Assembly (NCBI GenBank): GCA_964460845.1
Contig: CAYWRZ010000003.1
Location: forward strand, 186,001-250,000
Origin: CAYWRZ01 sp964460845
Lineage (GTDB): Bacteria > Bacteroidota > Bacteroidia > Flavobacteriales_D > UBA2798
DNA length: 64,000 nucleotides
Reading direction: 5' to 3'
Shown here: positions 34,430 to 43,845 of the stretch, piece by piece
Numbering within the stretch: the stretch's first letter is position 1
Layout: each line of letters starts with the position of its first letter
Notes under the pieces: generated by a model
The model's input: the letters and a program-made list of their open reading frames with translations, nothing else
Database searches by the model: none
What the model was told of the DNA's origin: nothing
Program-made: the position numbers and the translations under genes

Positions 34430-35689
34430 ATGTACCGATTAATAACCCTTACCCTGACGTGTATCCTGCTGTTGGGTTGCTCTACTTCCCGTACAGGCAT
34501 AAGTACTGATATACCCGTTGCGCTGCCCGAAAACGTGCTTACCGAAGGACCCTGGCGCCTGGAATTAAGGCTGAAAGAAACGCTTATTCCGGTTGCTCTC
34601 GAGCTGTACCGTAAACAGGACCGGCTCCATGTACTTGTGAGTAACGGAGAAGAGCGCATAGAAAGTTTGCCGGTAGAACTAAAAGGCGACAGCCTGAGGT
34701 TCAGTCTGCCGCTTTTTCAAAGTGAGTTCAGGGGAGTAATTCATTCGTCCACCCATTTTTCGGGCAATTGGCACCTCCTCACCCGGGCGGGTTACTTCAT
34801 TCCTTTCGAAGCGCGTTACGGCCACGCTACCCGTTTTGCAGGAGATGCTTCGCTGACCGCCGAGGCCATAGGGGGGAAATGGGAAGTTGCATTTAGTCCG
34901 GGTACCGAGGCAGCGTATAAAGCTATCGGACTTTTTGAGCAGCGGGGAAACATTGCTACCGGCACCTTTATTACCGAAACCGGCGACTATCGTTTTTTGG
35001 AAGGCAATGTGTTCGGAAACAATCTGTTTTTATCGGGTTTTGACGGAAGCCATGCCTTTTTGTTTGAAGCTCAGTTAGATACGGGAGGCCGTTTACAGGG
35101 ACGTTTCTATTCAGGCACACACTGGCAGGAACCCTGGACTGCGATGCGCAATGCCGATTTTGAGCTAAGTAATCCCGATTCGCTTACTTTTTTGAAACCG
35201 GGCTATGAAAAGTTCAGCTTTACCTTTCCCAACCTGGAGGGTAAAATGGTGAGCTATCCTTCGGCGACCTACGACCACAAAGTGGTGATTGTCCAAATAA
35301 TGGGATCCTGGTGCGCCAACTGCATGGACGAAACCCGTTATCTTACCGCCCTTCACAAGCGTTATCAGTCTCAGGGACTCGAAATTATCGCCTTAGGGTT
35401 TGAACGTTCGGCCGATTTTGAAGAAGCCGCACGAGGTATCCGTACCCATAAGGCGCATCTCGAAGCTTCGTACGAATTTTTGGTAGCCGGCGAAGCCAAA
35501 AAAGAAAATGCGGCAAAAGCGCTTCCCATGCTGAACCATGTCATGTCATATCCCACGACTATTTATATCGACAAGAAGGGCAATGTGCGCAAGGTGCACA
35601 CCGGGTTTTACGGCCCGGGTACAGGGAGCTATTACGAGCAGTTTACTACCCGCACCGAAGCGTTTATAGAAAAATTGTTGGCCGAATAA
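34430..35689 (+). CDS. Lipoprotein with TlpA-like thioredoxin domain
   Basis: 419 residues. Lipoprotein signal with lipobox LLGC (Cys18). The N-terminal half (about 20-260) is beta-rich and conserved only loosely. The C-terminal TlpA/ResA-type domain (about 262-419) starts FTFPNLEGKMVSYPSATYDHK and has the redox motif WCANC (294-298), a thiol-disulfide reductant site, and cis-Pro in MSYPTTIYID. It is predicted to reduce disulfides in the periplasm, for instance for cytochrome maturation or envelope repair. It is divergent from the sigma factor gene. Confidence 0.88.
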   Translation: MYRLITLTLTCILLLGCSTSRTGISTDIPVALPENVLTEGPWRLELRLKETLIPVALELYRKQDRLHVLVSNGEERIESLPVELKGDSLRFSLPLFQSEFRGVIHSSTHFSGNWHLLTRAGYFIPFEARYGHATRFAGDASLTAEAIGGKWEVAFSPGTEAAYKAIGLFEQRGNIATGTFITETGDYRFLEGNVFGNNLFLSGFDGSHAFLFEAQLDTGGRLQGRFYSGTHWQEPWTAMRNADFELSNPDSLTFLKPGYEKFSFTFPNLEGKMVSYPSATYDHKVVIVQIMGSWCANCMDETRYLTALHKRYQSQGLEIIALGFERSADFEEAARGIRTHKAHLEASYEFLVAGEAKKENAAKALPMLNHVMSYPTTIYIDKKGNVRKVHTGFYGPGTGSYYEQFTTRTEAFIEKLLAE

Positions 35690-35698
35690 TTCCGGAAC

Positions 35699-37132
35699 TT
35701 AAAACTCACAGTTTTTCGGAGTACGCGGAAAAGGAATCACGTCGCGGATATTTCCCATTCCGGTCACGAACAGCACCAAGCGTTCGAAACCCAGTCCGAA
35801 ACCTGCGTGCGGGGCGGTGCCAAAACGGCGGGTGTCGAGGTACCAGTACATTTCTTCGGCAGGAATGTCCATGGCTTTCATGCGCTGTTCGAGCTTATCG
35901 AGCCGTTCTTCGCGTTGTGAGCCGCCCACAATTTCTCCTATTCCCGGGAAAAGAATATCCATCGCCGCTACGGTTTTGCCGTCGTCGTTTTGTCGCATGT
36001 AGAACGACTTTATTTCGGCAGGATAATCGATGAGAATGACCGGTTTTTTGAAATGTTTTTCGACCAAATAGCGTTCGTGCTCACTCTGTAAGTCGGTACC
36101 CCAGCCCTGTACGGGATACTGGAATTTTTTCTTTTTCTGCGGAGTCGAGTCCATCAGAATCTGAATGGCTTCGGTATAGGTAATGCGTTCGAAACGCTGT
36201 TCGAGGCAGAAACGGAGCTTTTGGATAAGATCGAGTTCCGAGCGTTCCTGCTGGGGCTTTTGCTTTTCTTCTTCCAGCAAGCGGGTGCGTAAAAACTCTA
36301 AATCGTCGGCACAATGTTCGAGTGCGTAGCCGATTACGTGCCGTAGCAACTCTTCGGCCAAATCCATGTTGTCGTGGATATCGGCGAAGGCCACTTCGGG
36401 TTCGATCATCCAAAATTCGGCCAGGTGGCGTGCGGTATTGGAGTTTTCGGCTCGGAATGTGGGGCCGAACGTATATACTTCGCTCAGCGCCATGGCACCC
36501 AGCTCGGCTTCGAGCTGCCCCGATACCGTCAGGTTGGCCTGCCGCCCGAAAAAGTCTTCGCGATAATCTACTTCCTGCTGTTCGTTGAGCGGCGGACGCA
36601 CAGGGTCGAGCGTGGTTACCCTGAACATCTCTCCGGCGCCTTCGGCATCGGAAGCGGTAAGGATAGGAGTGTGCAGATAGACAAAACCGCGTTGGTGGAA
36701 AAAGTCGTGAATGGCATACGCCAGGGCGTGACGTACCCTGAATACCGCCCCGAAAGTGCTGGTGCGAAAACGCAGGTGGGCAATTTCGCGCAGAAATTCC
36801 AGGCTGTGCTTTTTGGGTTGAAGCGGGTATTTTTCCGCGTCGCTGTCGCCCAATATTTCGAGGGTATCGACCTTAATCTCGACTTGTTGTCCTTTGCCTT
36901 GCGAAGTGACCAGACGGCCGGTAACCGACAGGGCTGCGCCGGTGGTGATGCGTTTGAGCAGTTGTTCGTCGGTTTGTGTAAAATCGACTACCGCCTGAAT
37001 GTTATGTATCGTGGAGCCGTCGTTGAGCGAGATAAACTGGTTGTTGCGAAAGGTTCTTACCCAGCCTTTTACCACGACGGTTTGTGCGTTTGCCTCGCTT
37101 TTCAGCAGGTCTTTGATTTTGGTTCTTTTCAC
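35699..37132 (-). CDS. asnS: Asparaginyl-tRNA synthetase
   Basis: 477 residues from a GTG at 37132, preceded by aggtaatc. The longer frame to 37438 adds a tail that overlaps the divergent rlmN start and does not match the family. N-terminal OB anticodon-binding domain (VVVKGWVRTFRNNQFISLNDG) and class II catalytic domain with motif 2 region FRAENSNTARHLAEFWMIEPE and motif 3 GFGLGFERLVLFV. It charges tRNA-Asn, whose gene lies at 15788-15861. Confidence 0.95.
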   Translation of the reverse strand: MKRTKIKDLLKSEANAQTVVVKGWVRTFRNNQFISLNDGSTIHNIQAVVDFTQTDEQLLKRITTGAALSVTGRLVTSQGKGQQVEIKVDTLEILGDSDAEKYPLQPKKHSLEFLREIAHLRFRTSTFGAVFRVRHALAYAIHDFFHQRGFVYLHTPILTASDAEGAGEMFRVTTLDPVRPPLNEQQEVDYREDFFGRQANLTVSGQLEAELGAMALSEVYTFGPTFRAENSNTARHLAEFWMIEPEVAFADIHDNMDLAEELLRHVIGYALEHCADDLEFLRTRLLEEEKQKPQQERSELDLIQKLRFCLEQRFERITYTEAIQILMDSTPQKKKKFQYPVQGWGTDLQSEHERYLVEKHFKKPVILIDYPAEIKSFYMRQNDDGKTVAAMDILFPGIGEIVGGSQREERLDKLEQRMKAMDIPAEEMYWYLDTRRFGTAPHAGFGLGFERLVLFVTGMGNIRDVIPFPRTPKNCEF

Positions 37133-37264
37133 GATTACCTTATTTAGGACGACTGCAAAAAAACGAAATTTTCGCCTCATATACAGCAGTCCGCTTCCCT
37201 TTCCTCCACAGGCAATAAAAAACCTTCTCCGGCGGCCTATCATGCGTAATGGCCTTTTACTTCG

Positions 37265-37272
37265 TATCTTTG
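37265..37272 (+). promoter_or_regulatory. -7 element (TAtcTTTG) 5 nt before the rlmN start
   Basis: TATCTTTG followed by CAGGA then ATG at 37278. It supports 37278 as the start and predicts a near-leaderless message. The -33 match is poor. Confidence 0.4.
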
Positions 37273-37277
37273 CAGGA

Positions 37278-38336
37278 ATGGAACAGGTGCGGAAAACCGA
37301 CATACGTTTGCTTTCGTTCGACGAGTTGAAGGCACAGTTTACCCAAATGGGTGAGCAGGCTTTTCGCGCCAGGCAGGTATATGAATGGCTCTGGAAGAAA
37401 TCGGCGCATTCGTTTGCCGAGATGACCAACCTTTCCAAACCGCTTCGTGAACAGCTTGAACAAAGGTTCGAGATTCGTGCCCTTACCCTGGCCGACAGTC
37501 AGAAAAGTGCAGATAAAACCATCAAATGTGCATTCCGGCTTTTCGACGGCAACGTGGTCGAAGGGGTACTGATACCGACCGCTTCTCGAATGACGGCCTG
37601 CATTTCTTCGCAAGTGGGCTGCAGCCTTACCTGTGCCTTTTGTGCGACCGGAAAATTGAAACGGCTGCGTAACCTCGATCCGGGCGAAATTTATGATCAG
37701 GTAGTGTTTTTGCGCAGGTTGGCCGAAGCCGAATACGGCATTCCGCTGAGTAACATCGTGTATATGGGCATGGGCGAGCCTTTGCTCAACTACCGGAGTA
37801 CGCTCGAATCGGTCGAAAAGATCACTTCGCCCGAAGGATTGGGTATGTCGCCGCAGCGTATAACCGTTTCGACGGCGGGCATTGCCAAGATGATCCAAAA
37901 GCTGGGCGATGATGCGGTTCGCTTTAACCTGGCGCTGTCGCTGCACGCGGCCAACGACGAAAAGCGCAGTCGTATTATGCCGATCAACGAGCAAAATTCG
38001 CTCGAAGCATTGGCCGAATCGCTGAAGTATTTCCATGAAAAAACAGGCACACGCGTTACGTTCGAATACATTATTTTCCGCGATTTTAATGATCAGATTG
38101 CCGATGCACGCGAGCTGGCCGATTTTTGCCGACACCTGCCCTGCAAGGTGAATATCATTGAGTACAATCCGATCGATGATGGCATTTACCAGCAGGCTTC
38201 TCCTCAAAAGGTGCAGGCTTTTGCCGACTTTTTGGAGTCGCGGAACATCGTAGTCAATATACGCCGCAGTAGGGGTAAAGACATCGATGCCGCTTGCGGA
38301 CAATTAGCCAACAAAAACAATGCGGTACTTAAATAG
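37278..38336 (+). CDS. rlmN: Dual-specificity 23S rRNA/tRNA adenine-C2 methyltransferase
   Basis: 352 residues. Radical SAM cluster motif C-x3-C-x2-C in QVGCSLTCAFCATG, and the second catalytic Cys in DIDAACGQLANK. The N-terminal accessory domain has FRARQVYEWLWKKSAHSFAEM. RlmN methylates A2503 of 23S rRNA and A37 of some tRNAs. Alternative upstream in-frame starts (36999, 37241) overlap asnS and would carry a non-conserved tail, so 37278 is chosen. Confidence 0.95.
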   Translation: MEQVRKTDIRLLSFDELKAQFTQMGEQAFRARQVYEWLWKKSAHSFAEMTNLSKPLREQLEQRFEIRALTLADSQKSADKTIKCAFRLFDGNVVEGVLIPTASRMTACISSQVGCSLTCAFCATGKLKRLRNLDPGEIYDQVVFLRRLAEAEYGIPLSNIVYMGMGEPLLNYRSTLESVEKITSPEGLGMSPQRITVSTAGIAKMIQKLGDDAVRFNLALSLHAANDEKRSRIMPINEQNSLEALAESLKYFHEKTGTRVTFEYIIFRDFNDQIADARELADFCRHLPCKVNIIEYNPIDDGIYQQASPQKVQAFADFLESRNIVVNIRRSRGKDIDAACGQLANKNNAVLK

Positions 38337-39939
38337 CTACATCCTTTGTCTGCTTGCTTTGCTGCTGTGTACCGGGCTTTCGGCTCAGGCACCCGAGGTG
38401 AAATGGGGCAGCGAATCGAGGTTTCAGAAGCGCATCCGTATTTCGGGTATGCTCAGCGACGAGAGCGAAAATTTTTACGTGGTAAAGCAGTCCACTCGCC
38501 GTGGCAGCACACTATTTATTATTGAGCGGTATTCGGGGCAAACCGTCAGTTCCGAACAGACAGCCGAGTTTGAGTTGCCATTTATCCAAAACCAGCAGAG
38601 CGTGTTTGAAGACATTCTGTTGCTGGGTGGCCGGCTTTGGCTGTTTTGCTCCATTTACCATTCCGAGACCCGTACCCAGCAGGTGTATGGCCTGGCTATT
38701 TCGGCCGGGTTGAGCTACGAAGGAGACCCTGTCGAGATAGCGCGGATACCTGCGCCCTCTTCGCGCAAGATGCCGGGTTTTCAGTTGGTCGAATCAGACG
38801 ATCAGCGTTTGTTGCTCGTGGTGCATTCGGCTCCGTTTGAGCGGTACAACGACGAAAAATTTTCTTACCGCGTATATGATTCGGGCATGAATCTGCGTTG
38901 GGCCAAAGAGCTTGAATTTCCTTACAAAGACAAGTATTTCAAAATCTCGAATTACCTGCTCGACCGCCACGGCAACATTTTTATGCTTAGCTCTATTGCG
39001 ACCGAGCGACGCAAAGGACAGGAAGGCCGTAACAGTGTGCCGAATAATCTTTACGTGCTGCTGGCCTATTATCCGTTCGAGAACAAGCTCAAGGAATTTG
39101 AGGTGAACCTGGGCGACAAATGGGTGTCGGCGCTTACTTTCGAAATGGCGCCCAACGGCGATTTGGTGGTGGGCGGATTTTACAGTCACTCGCAGCAATA
39201 TTCGATTGCCGGTACCTTTTATATGCGTATCGATCCGCAAACACGCGAAGTCAAATCGAAGAATCTAAAGGCGTTTGAGCCTAACTTTATGCGTGAGTTT
39301 TTGCCCGAACGAAAAGTCAAAAAAGGGCTGGAGCTTTCCGATTTTTATTTCGATCATTTTGTGGTGCGCGAAGACGGCAGCGCGCTTTTTGTAGCCGAGC
39401 AATATTATATGGTGGTGGTGTATTCTTACAGCGATCCTTTTGGATATGGGCCCTACGGGTATCCCTGGAGCTATTCGCCTTATTATTCTTCTCCGGCTAA
39501 TTACAACTACCAGTATTATTACAACGACCTGATAGTGGTAAGCGTAAACAGCGAAGGGGCTATTGAATGGACCAAAAAAATTCCCAAGCGTCAGATGTCC
39601 ACCAACGACGGCGGCTATTATTCCTCTTACGCCCTGGGGCATTATGAGGGAAACGTGTATATCCTTTTTAACGATCATTCCCGAAATACCCCTGAGCAGA
39701 GACAGGCCGGCGCGCGCATCAGCTCCATGAACAAGCCTTCGAAGGCGGTGGCTACGCTTGTGAGTCTCGATCGGCAGGGGGGCCTGACCTACCGCCCCTT
39801 GTTTTCTTCGCGCGATATAGGCCTTATCCTTCGTCCGAAGCTCAATTATCAGCCTTCGGCCAGTAAACTGGTGATATTCAGTCAGCGGGGTAAGCGGTAC
39901 AAATTCGGCCAGCTCGATTTGTCGGGTCAAAAACCTTAA
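38320..39939 (+). CDS. Secreted protein with Tyr-rich insertion, function unknown
   Basis: 539 residues. The signal peptide (SYILCLLALLLCTGLSAQA) starts inside the end of rlmN (17-nt overlap). The body is beta-rich and irregular, with repeated strands such as YRVYDSGMNLRWAKELEFPYKD and ERRKGQEGRNSVPNNLYVLL, possibly a propeller. At about residues 362-405 there is a Tyr/Pro/Gly/Ser-rich insertion (YSYSDPFGYGPYGYP, SYSPYYSSPANYNYQ). No enzyme motif is seen and no type IX sorting domain is obvious. Similar unnamed proteins occur in Bacteroidota. Confidence 0.65.
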   Translation: MRYLNSYILCLLALLLCTGLSAQAPEVKWGSESRFQKRIRISGMLSDESENFYVVKQSTRRGSTLFIIERYSGQTVSSEQTAEFELPFIQNQQSVFEDILLLGGRLWLFCSIYHSETRTQQVYGLAISAGLSYEGDPVEIARIPAPSSRKMPGFQLVESDDQRLLLVVHSAPFERYNDEKFSYRVYDSGMNLRWAKELEFPYKDKYFKISNYLLDRHGNIFMLSSIATERRKGQEGRNSVPNNLYVLLAYYPFENKLKEFEVNLGDKWVSALTFEMAPNGDLVVGGFYSHSQQYSIAGTFYMRIDPQTREVKSKNLKAFEPNFMREFLPERKVKKGLELSDFYFDHFVVREDGSALFVAEQYYMVVVYSYSDPFGYGPYGYPWSYSPYYSSPANYNYQYYYNDLIVVSVNSEGAIEWTKKIPKRQMSTNDGGYYSSYALGHYEGNVYILFNDHSRNTPEQRQAGARISSMNKPSKAVATLVSLDRQGGLTYRPLFSSRDIGLILRPKLNYQPSASKLVIFSQRGKRYKFGQLDLSGQKP

Positions 39940-39969
39940 CCGAACCGCATTGCAGCCCGGTTTTTAGCC

Positions 39970-39977
39970 TATATTTG
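39970..39977 (+). promoter_or_regulatory. -7 element (TAtaTTTG) of the polyprenyl synthase gene
   Basis: TATATTTG ends 7 nt before ATG 39985. TTG at 39950-39952 with a 17-nt spacer is a fair -33. Confidence 0.5.
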
Positions 39978-39984
39978 CCTGCCG

Positions 39985-40959
39985 ATGCAGGGTATAGAAG
40001 AAATAAAGCAGCCTATTGTAGTGGAAATGGAGCAATTTGAGCTTCATTTCAGGAAGTCGATGAAGAGCAATACCGCTTTGCTCGACAAAATTACCCATTA
40101 CATCATCAAGCGCAAGGGCAAGCAGATGCGCCCTATGTTTGTGTTTCTTTCTTCGCGTGTAGTGGGTGAGGTAACCGAATCTTCGTACGTGGCGGCCTCG
40201 CTGATTGAGCTGTTGCATACGGCAACTTTGGTACACGACGATGTGGTGGACGATTCGAACGAACGTCGTGGATTTTTCTCGCTCAATGCCCTGTGGAAAA
40301 ATAAGATTGCCGTACTTGTAGGCGATTACCTGCTTTCGCGCGGACTTCTGCTGGCGGTTGAGCACGGCGAGCATCGGGTTTTGCAGCTTGTATCGCAGGC
40401 CGTGAGAGAAATGAGCGAGGGGGAGCTGCTTCAAATTGAAAAAGCGCGCAAGCTGAATATTACCGAAGAAATTTATTACGACATCATCCGCCAGAAAACC
40501 GCTTCTTTGGTGGCGGCCTGCTGTGCTTCGGGCGCTTCGGCGGCCGGTGCATCCGACGAGGAGGTGGCGCGCATGAAACAGTTTGGTGAACACGTCGGTA
40601 TGGCTTTCCAGCTAAAAGACGATATTTTTGATTACGGCAGCGGTGAAGAAATAGGAAAACCGACCGGGATTGATATTCGTGAGCGCAAAATGACTCTCCC
40701 GCTGATCCATGCCTTGCGGGATGTAGATCGGGCCACCCGGCGGCGCATCGTAAATATCGTCCGCAACGAGAACGAAAATCCCCAAAAAGTACAGGAAGTG
40801 ATCGACTTTGTGCTGGCCGGTAATGGCGTACAGTATGCGGCTGCCCGTATGCACGAGTTCAAGCACAAAGCGTTGGAGCTGCTTTACACCTTTCCGGATT
40901 CGCCTGCCCGGCGTTCGCTCGAAGGACTGGTCAATTACACGGTGAACCGTCGTAAATAA
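39985..40959 (+). CDS. All-trans polyprenyl diphosphate synthase
   Basis: 324 residues. The first Asp-rich motif is LVHDDVVDDSNERRG and the second is QLKDDIFDYG, with the KxxR prenyl-binding Lys in KGKQMRPMF. It condenses isopentenyl diphosphate units onto allylic diphosphates to make the quinone side chain (octaprenyl or heptaprenyl). The chain length cannot be read with confidence. Cytoplasmic. Confidence 0.93.
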   Translation: MQGIEEIKQPIVVEMEQFELHFRKSMKSNTALLDKITHYIIKRKGKQMRPMFVFLSSRVVGEVTESSYVAASLIELLHTATLVHDDVVDDSNERRGFFSLNALWKNKIAVLVGDYLLSRGLLLAVEHGEHRVLQLVSQAVREMSEGELLQIEKARKLNITEEIYYDIIRQKTASLVAACCASGASAAGASDEEVARMKQFGEHVGMAFQLKDDIFDYGSGEEIGKPTGIDIRERKMTLPLIHALRDVDRATRRRIVNIVRNENENPQKVQEVIDFVLAGNGVQYAAARMHEFKHKALELLYTFPDSPARRSLEGLVNYTVNRRK

Positions 40960-41040
40960 ACGTACATTCGGCCGATCGGAGAGGATAAATACGGTGATCA
41001 ACGGATGCGTTTTTCGCTGTGCTGCATTAACTTGCCGGAT

Positions 41041-41679
41041 ATGAAAGCGCCGCTATTTAGAAAACTTGTTATTCTGTGCTTATTTGCGTGCTGTGCGCTG
41101 CCGCTTCGGGCGCAATATCCCTATATGCTTTCTTTTTTCGCTTTGAGTGGGGGGGCGTTGGCCGAGGAGCTTGGTTACGAATACCGCATTTCTTCGTTCA
41201 GCCATCAGCCTGCGCAACTTCATACCATTACCTCGGTTTGGACGAAAGAACAAGATAAGCTGGAGGTGGGGCTTTCGGTAACGATGGGCAGTGCCGATAT
41301 GCGCGAGCACTCCCTTCGTGAGCGGTTCGAGATAGTGACCTACTACCAATCTCTACTTATTCGTCCTGTGGCAAAAGCCTCCGATTTTCTCCGCTTTTCT
41401 TTTCCCACGCATTTGGGCTTCGGTTTTGCCAGCGCACGTGGACCCGGTGTTAGAGCTACTGCTCCTGCTACCTCGTATTTCTTCCTGGCCGATATGGGGG
41501 TGAATGTGAACGTCCCCCTGTGGCGAACCCTGTCGCTTGGCGTGGGGGCGGGCTACCGTCAAACTTTTGGGGTAAAAATGTACGGAGCTGACAATCGAGG
41601 TATGAGCGCCCCTTTTTTTTCGTTTTCCATTGCTTGGAAAAAAGGGATGGCTAAATGGCTTGGGTCTTTGGAAGAATAA
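41041..41679 (+). CDS. Outer-membrane or secreted beta-barrel-like protein
   Basis: 212 residues from ATG 41041, where a signal peptide begins (FRKLVILCLFACCALPLRAQYP). An upstream in-frame ATG at 41005 would add a 12-residue tail. The mature part is alternating hydrophobic/polar, rich in aromatic strand ends (e.g. FFALSGGALAEELGYEYRIS, LSLGVGAGYRQTFGVKMYG, PFFSFSIAWKKG), which suggests an 8- to 10-strand outer-membrane barrel. No specific family is recognised. Confidence 0.6.
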   Translation: MKAPLFRKLVILCLFACCALPLRAQYPYMLSFFALSGGALAEELGYEYRISSFSHQPAQLHTITSVWTKEQDKLEVGLSVTMGSADMREHSLRERFEIVTYYQSLLIRPVAKASDFLRFSFPTHLGFGFASARGPGVRATAPATSYFFLADMGVNVNVPLWRTLSLGVGAGYRQTFGVKMYGADNRGMSAPFFSFSIAWKKGMAKWLGSLEE

Positions 41680-41711
41680 TTCGATCTTTAGCGCTTTAGA
41701 ACTCATTCCGA

Positions 41712-42197
41712 ATGGCCGAAGAGCTTTATGTGGATCGTACCGCTACGCGTGTAGAAAAATACCGTACACTTTTGCCGCAGCTTCGCGCGCTTACCGAAGG
41801 CGAAACCGATAAGACGGCCAACCTCGCCAATGTGATGGCGGCGCTGAAGCAAACGTTCGATTTTTTTTGGGTAGGCGTGTATAGCGTGTGTGATCAGGAC
41901 TTAGTGCTGGGGCCTTTTCAGGGGCCGGTGGCCTGTACCCGTATTCGCCGTGGAGCAGGAGTATGCGGCTATGCCTGGGAAAAAGGAGAGACCGTGCTGG
42001 TACCCGATGTAGAAGCTTTTCCCGGTCATATCGCCTGTAGCAGCCTTTCCCGATCCGAAATAGTAGTACCGGTTTACAATGCGCAACAAGAAATAGTGAT
42101 GGTGCTGGATGTGGACAGCGATAAGCTCCACGATTTTGTCGAAACCGACCGGATTTACCTGGAGCAGGTGGCCGCGCTTATTGGCCAATGGTATTGA
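41712..42197 (+). CDS. msrC: Free methionine-(R)-sulfoxide reductase (GAF-domain fRMsr)
   Basis: 161 residues. GAF fold with the catalytic cysteines of fRMsr: FQGPVACTRI, GAGVCGYAWEKGETV and FPGHIACSSLSRSEIVVP. The usual HIACDS has Ser for Asp here. It reduces free methionine sulfoxide in the cytoplasm. The next gene starts one base after its stop. Confidence 0.88.
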   Translation: MAEELYVDRTATRVEKYRTLLPQLRALTEGETDKTANLANVMAALKQTFDFFWVGVYSVCDQDLVLGPFQGPVACTRIRRGAGVCGYAWEKGETVLVPDVEAFPGHIACSSLSRSEIVVPVYNAQQEIVMVLDVDSDKLHDFVETDRIYLEQVAALIGQWY

Positions 42198-42198
42198 G

Positions 42199-43836
42199 AT
42201 GCAACAGGTAATCCGTATAGCTTTTTTGGCTTTTCTGCTGGTATGGCAGGGCTGCGCGCAAATGGTGGCGCCCACCGGAGGAGAAAAAGACCTCCTCCCG
42301 CCGCGTTTCGACACCCTGCGTACATTTCCCTCCAACCGTAGCGTAAATTTTACCGGCAATCGTATTCTTTTTGTATTTGATGAATATGTGCGGGTCAACA
42401 ATCCTTCGCAGCAAATTCTTATTTCGCCCGCTATCGACCCCAAGCCCACATTTGTCGCCAAAGGAAAAGAGCTTCGCATGGAATGGACGGGTACGCTCAA
42501 AGCCAATACTACCTATACCATCAGCTTTGGTAATTCGGTAGTCGATTTGGCCGAAGGCAATGTAGCCGGCGATTTGCAATACGTATTTTCTACCGGCTCT
42601 GAGCTCGATTCGGGACAGATCCGTGGCAGGATACGCGATGCGTATAGCTTAGCTCCTCAAAAAGGCGTGTGGGTAATGCTTTATCCCGCCGACCAGGACT
42701 CGGTGCTTCTTGCCCGAAAACCCGAATATATTGCGGTAACCGATGAAAAAGGGAATTATCGCATCAGCCATATTCGAGAAGGCAGCTATACGTTGGTGGC
42801 CTTGCGCGACGGCAACGGCAATTATCTGTTTGACCAACCCTCGGAAGAAGCCGCTTTTTGGGACGAACCCATTACCGTCGAGGGTGGTCCTGCTGCTGCC
42901 TCTTCTTATGCGCTCTATCTTTTTAAAGAAGATCGTGAGAAGCAATATGTCAAAAAATCGCAGTTTGATTTACCGGGGCGACTCATGCTGGTCATGAACC
43001 GGCCGATTGAAACGCCGCAGGTATCCTGGAATCCTTCGTTGGGCTTTACCGATACCTCGGGGCATGAAAAACCTTTTTACGAAGAAATTTCGGAAGGGAA
43101 AGACACCCTGTACTATTGGATTCAGCCTTCGGGGCCGGGCGAGGCTTACGTAGCTGTGGCAGATACCGCCAACCGTTATACCGATACCGTGCGGGTGTAT
43201 TGGGATGCGCGTAAAGCCGAAAAGCAGGAAAAACAAGCGCTGAAAATCAACCACAATGTGCGTTCCGATTTTGGGCTTACCCAAAAGTTGCTCTTGCGTT
43301 TCGATAATCCGCTGCTGCATACCGACACCAGCCGAATCCGTTTTTACCGCGATTCGCTGCCGCTTACGGTTGCATGGGCCGAAAAAAACAGCCTTAGTTT
43401 GGCACTGGAATACGATTTCCTCGAATATCCGCGTGTGGGGTATATGCTGCACATTGAACCGGGCGCCTTCACCGATATTTACGGGCAGAAAAACGACACG
43501 TTGCGGCTTGCTTTTATGTCGCGCAAAGAAGAATATTACGGGGTGCTGAAATTTGCGGTCAAAGACGCATCGGATCGTCCTTATTTTCTTCAGTTGCTCG
43601 ATGCGCAGGGACGTATGCTGCGTGAGCTGCGCGGTGCGGGTACTGCTTCCTGGACCTTGACGCACATGGATCCCGGCAATTATAAGCTGAGGTTAGTGTA
43701 CGACGAAAACGGCAACGGACGCTGGGATACGGGCGATTTTCGCGAGCGCAGGCAGCCTGAAAAAGTACTGTATTTCGACGAGCCGATTACGATCCGATCC
43801 AACTGGGATGTGGAGTTGGAATGGCATATAGAATAA
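42199..43836 (+). CDS. Ig-like domain lipoprotein (SbsA-like Ig domain)
   Basis: 545 residues from ATG 42199, one base after the msrC stop (an earlier in-frame ATG at 42109 lies inside msrC). Signal with Cys at residue 18 (VWQGCAQ). The typical Bacteroidota start VAPTGGEKDLLPPRF is followed by an SbsA Ig domain (GNRILFVFDEYVRVNN, then KANTTYTISFGNSVVDLAEGN). A carboxypeptidase-regulatory-like domain follows (GQIRGRIRDAYSLAPQKGVW, YRISHIREGSYTLVALRDGN). The C-terminus has a second such block ending LTHMDPGNYKLRLVYDENGNGRWDTGDF. Probably outer-membrane surface or envelope; exact role unknown. Confidence 0.8.
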   Translation: MQQVIRIAFLAFLLVWQGCAQMVAPTGGEKDLLPPRFDTLRTFPSNRSVNFTGNRILFVFDEYVRVNNPSQQILISPAIDPKPTFVAKGKELRMEWTGTLKANTTYTISFGNSVVDLAEGNVAGDLQYVFSTGSELDSGQIRGRIRDAYSLAPQKGVWVMLYPADQDSVLLARKPEYIAVTDEKGNYRISHIREGSYTLVALRDGNGNYLFDQPSEEAAFWDEPITVEGGPAAASSYALYLFKEDREKQYVKKSQFDLPGRLMLVMNRPIETPQVSWNPSLGFTDTSGHEKPFYEEISEGKDTLYYWIQPSGPGEAYVAVADTANRYTDTVRVYWDARKAEKQEKQALKINHNVRSDFGLTQKLLLRFDNPLLHTDTSRIRFYRDSLPLTVAWAEKNSLSLALEYDFLEYPRVGYMLHIEPGAFTDIYGQKNDTLRLAFMSRKEEYYGVLKFAVKDASDRPYFLQLLDAQGRMLRELRGAGTASWTLTHMDPGNYKLRLVYDENGNGRWDTGDFRERRQPEKVLYFDEPITIRSNWDVELEWHIE

Positions 43837-43845
43837 ACAGACGGG

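Noticed and set aside
36374..37147. A 257-residue plus-strand frame opposite asnS
   Set aside because: asnS motifs are complete on the minus strand, and no motif is seen in this frame.
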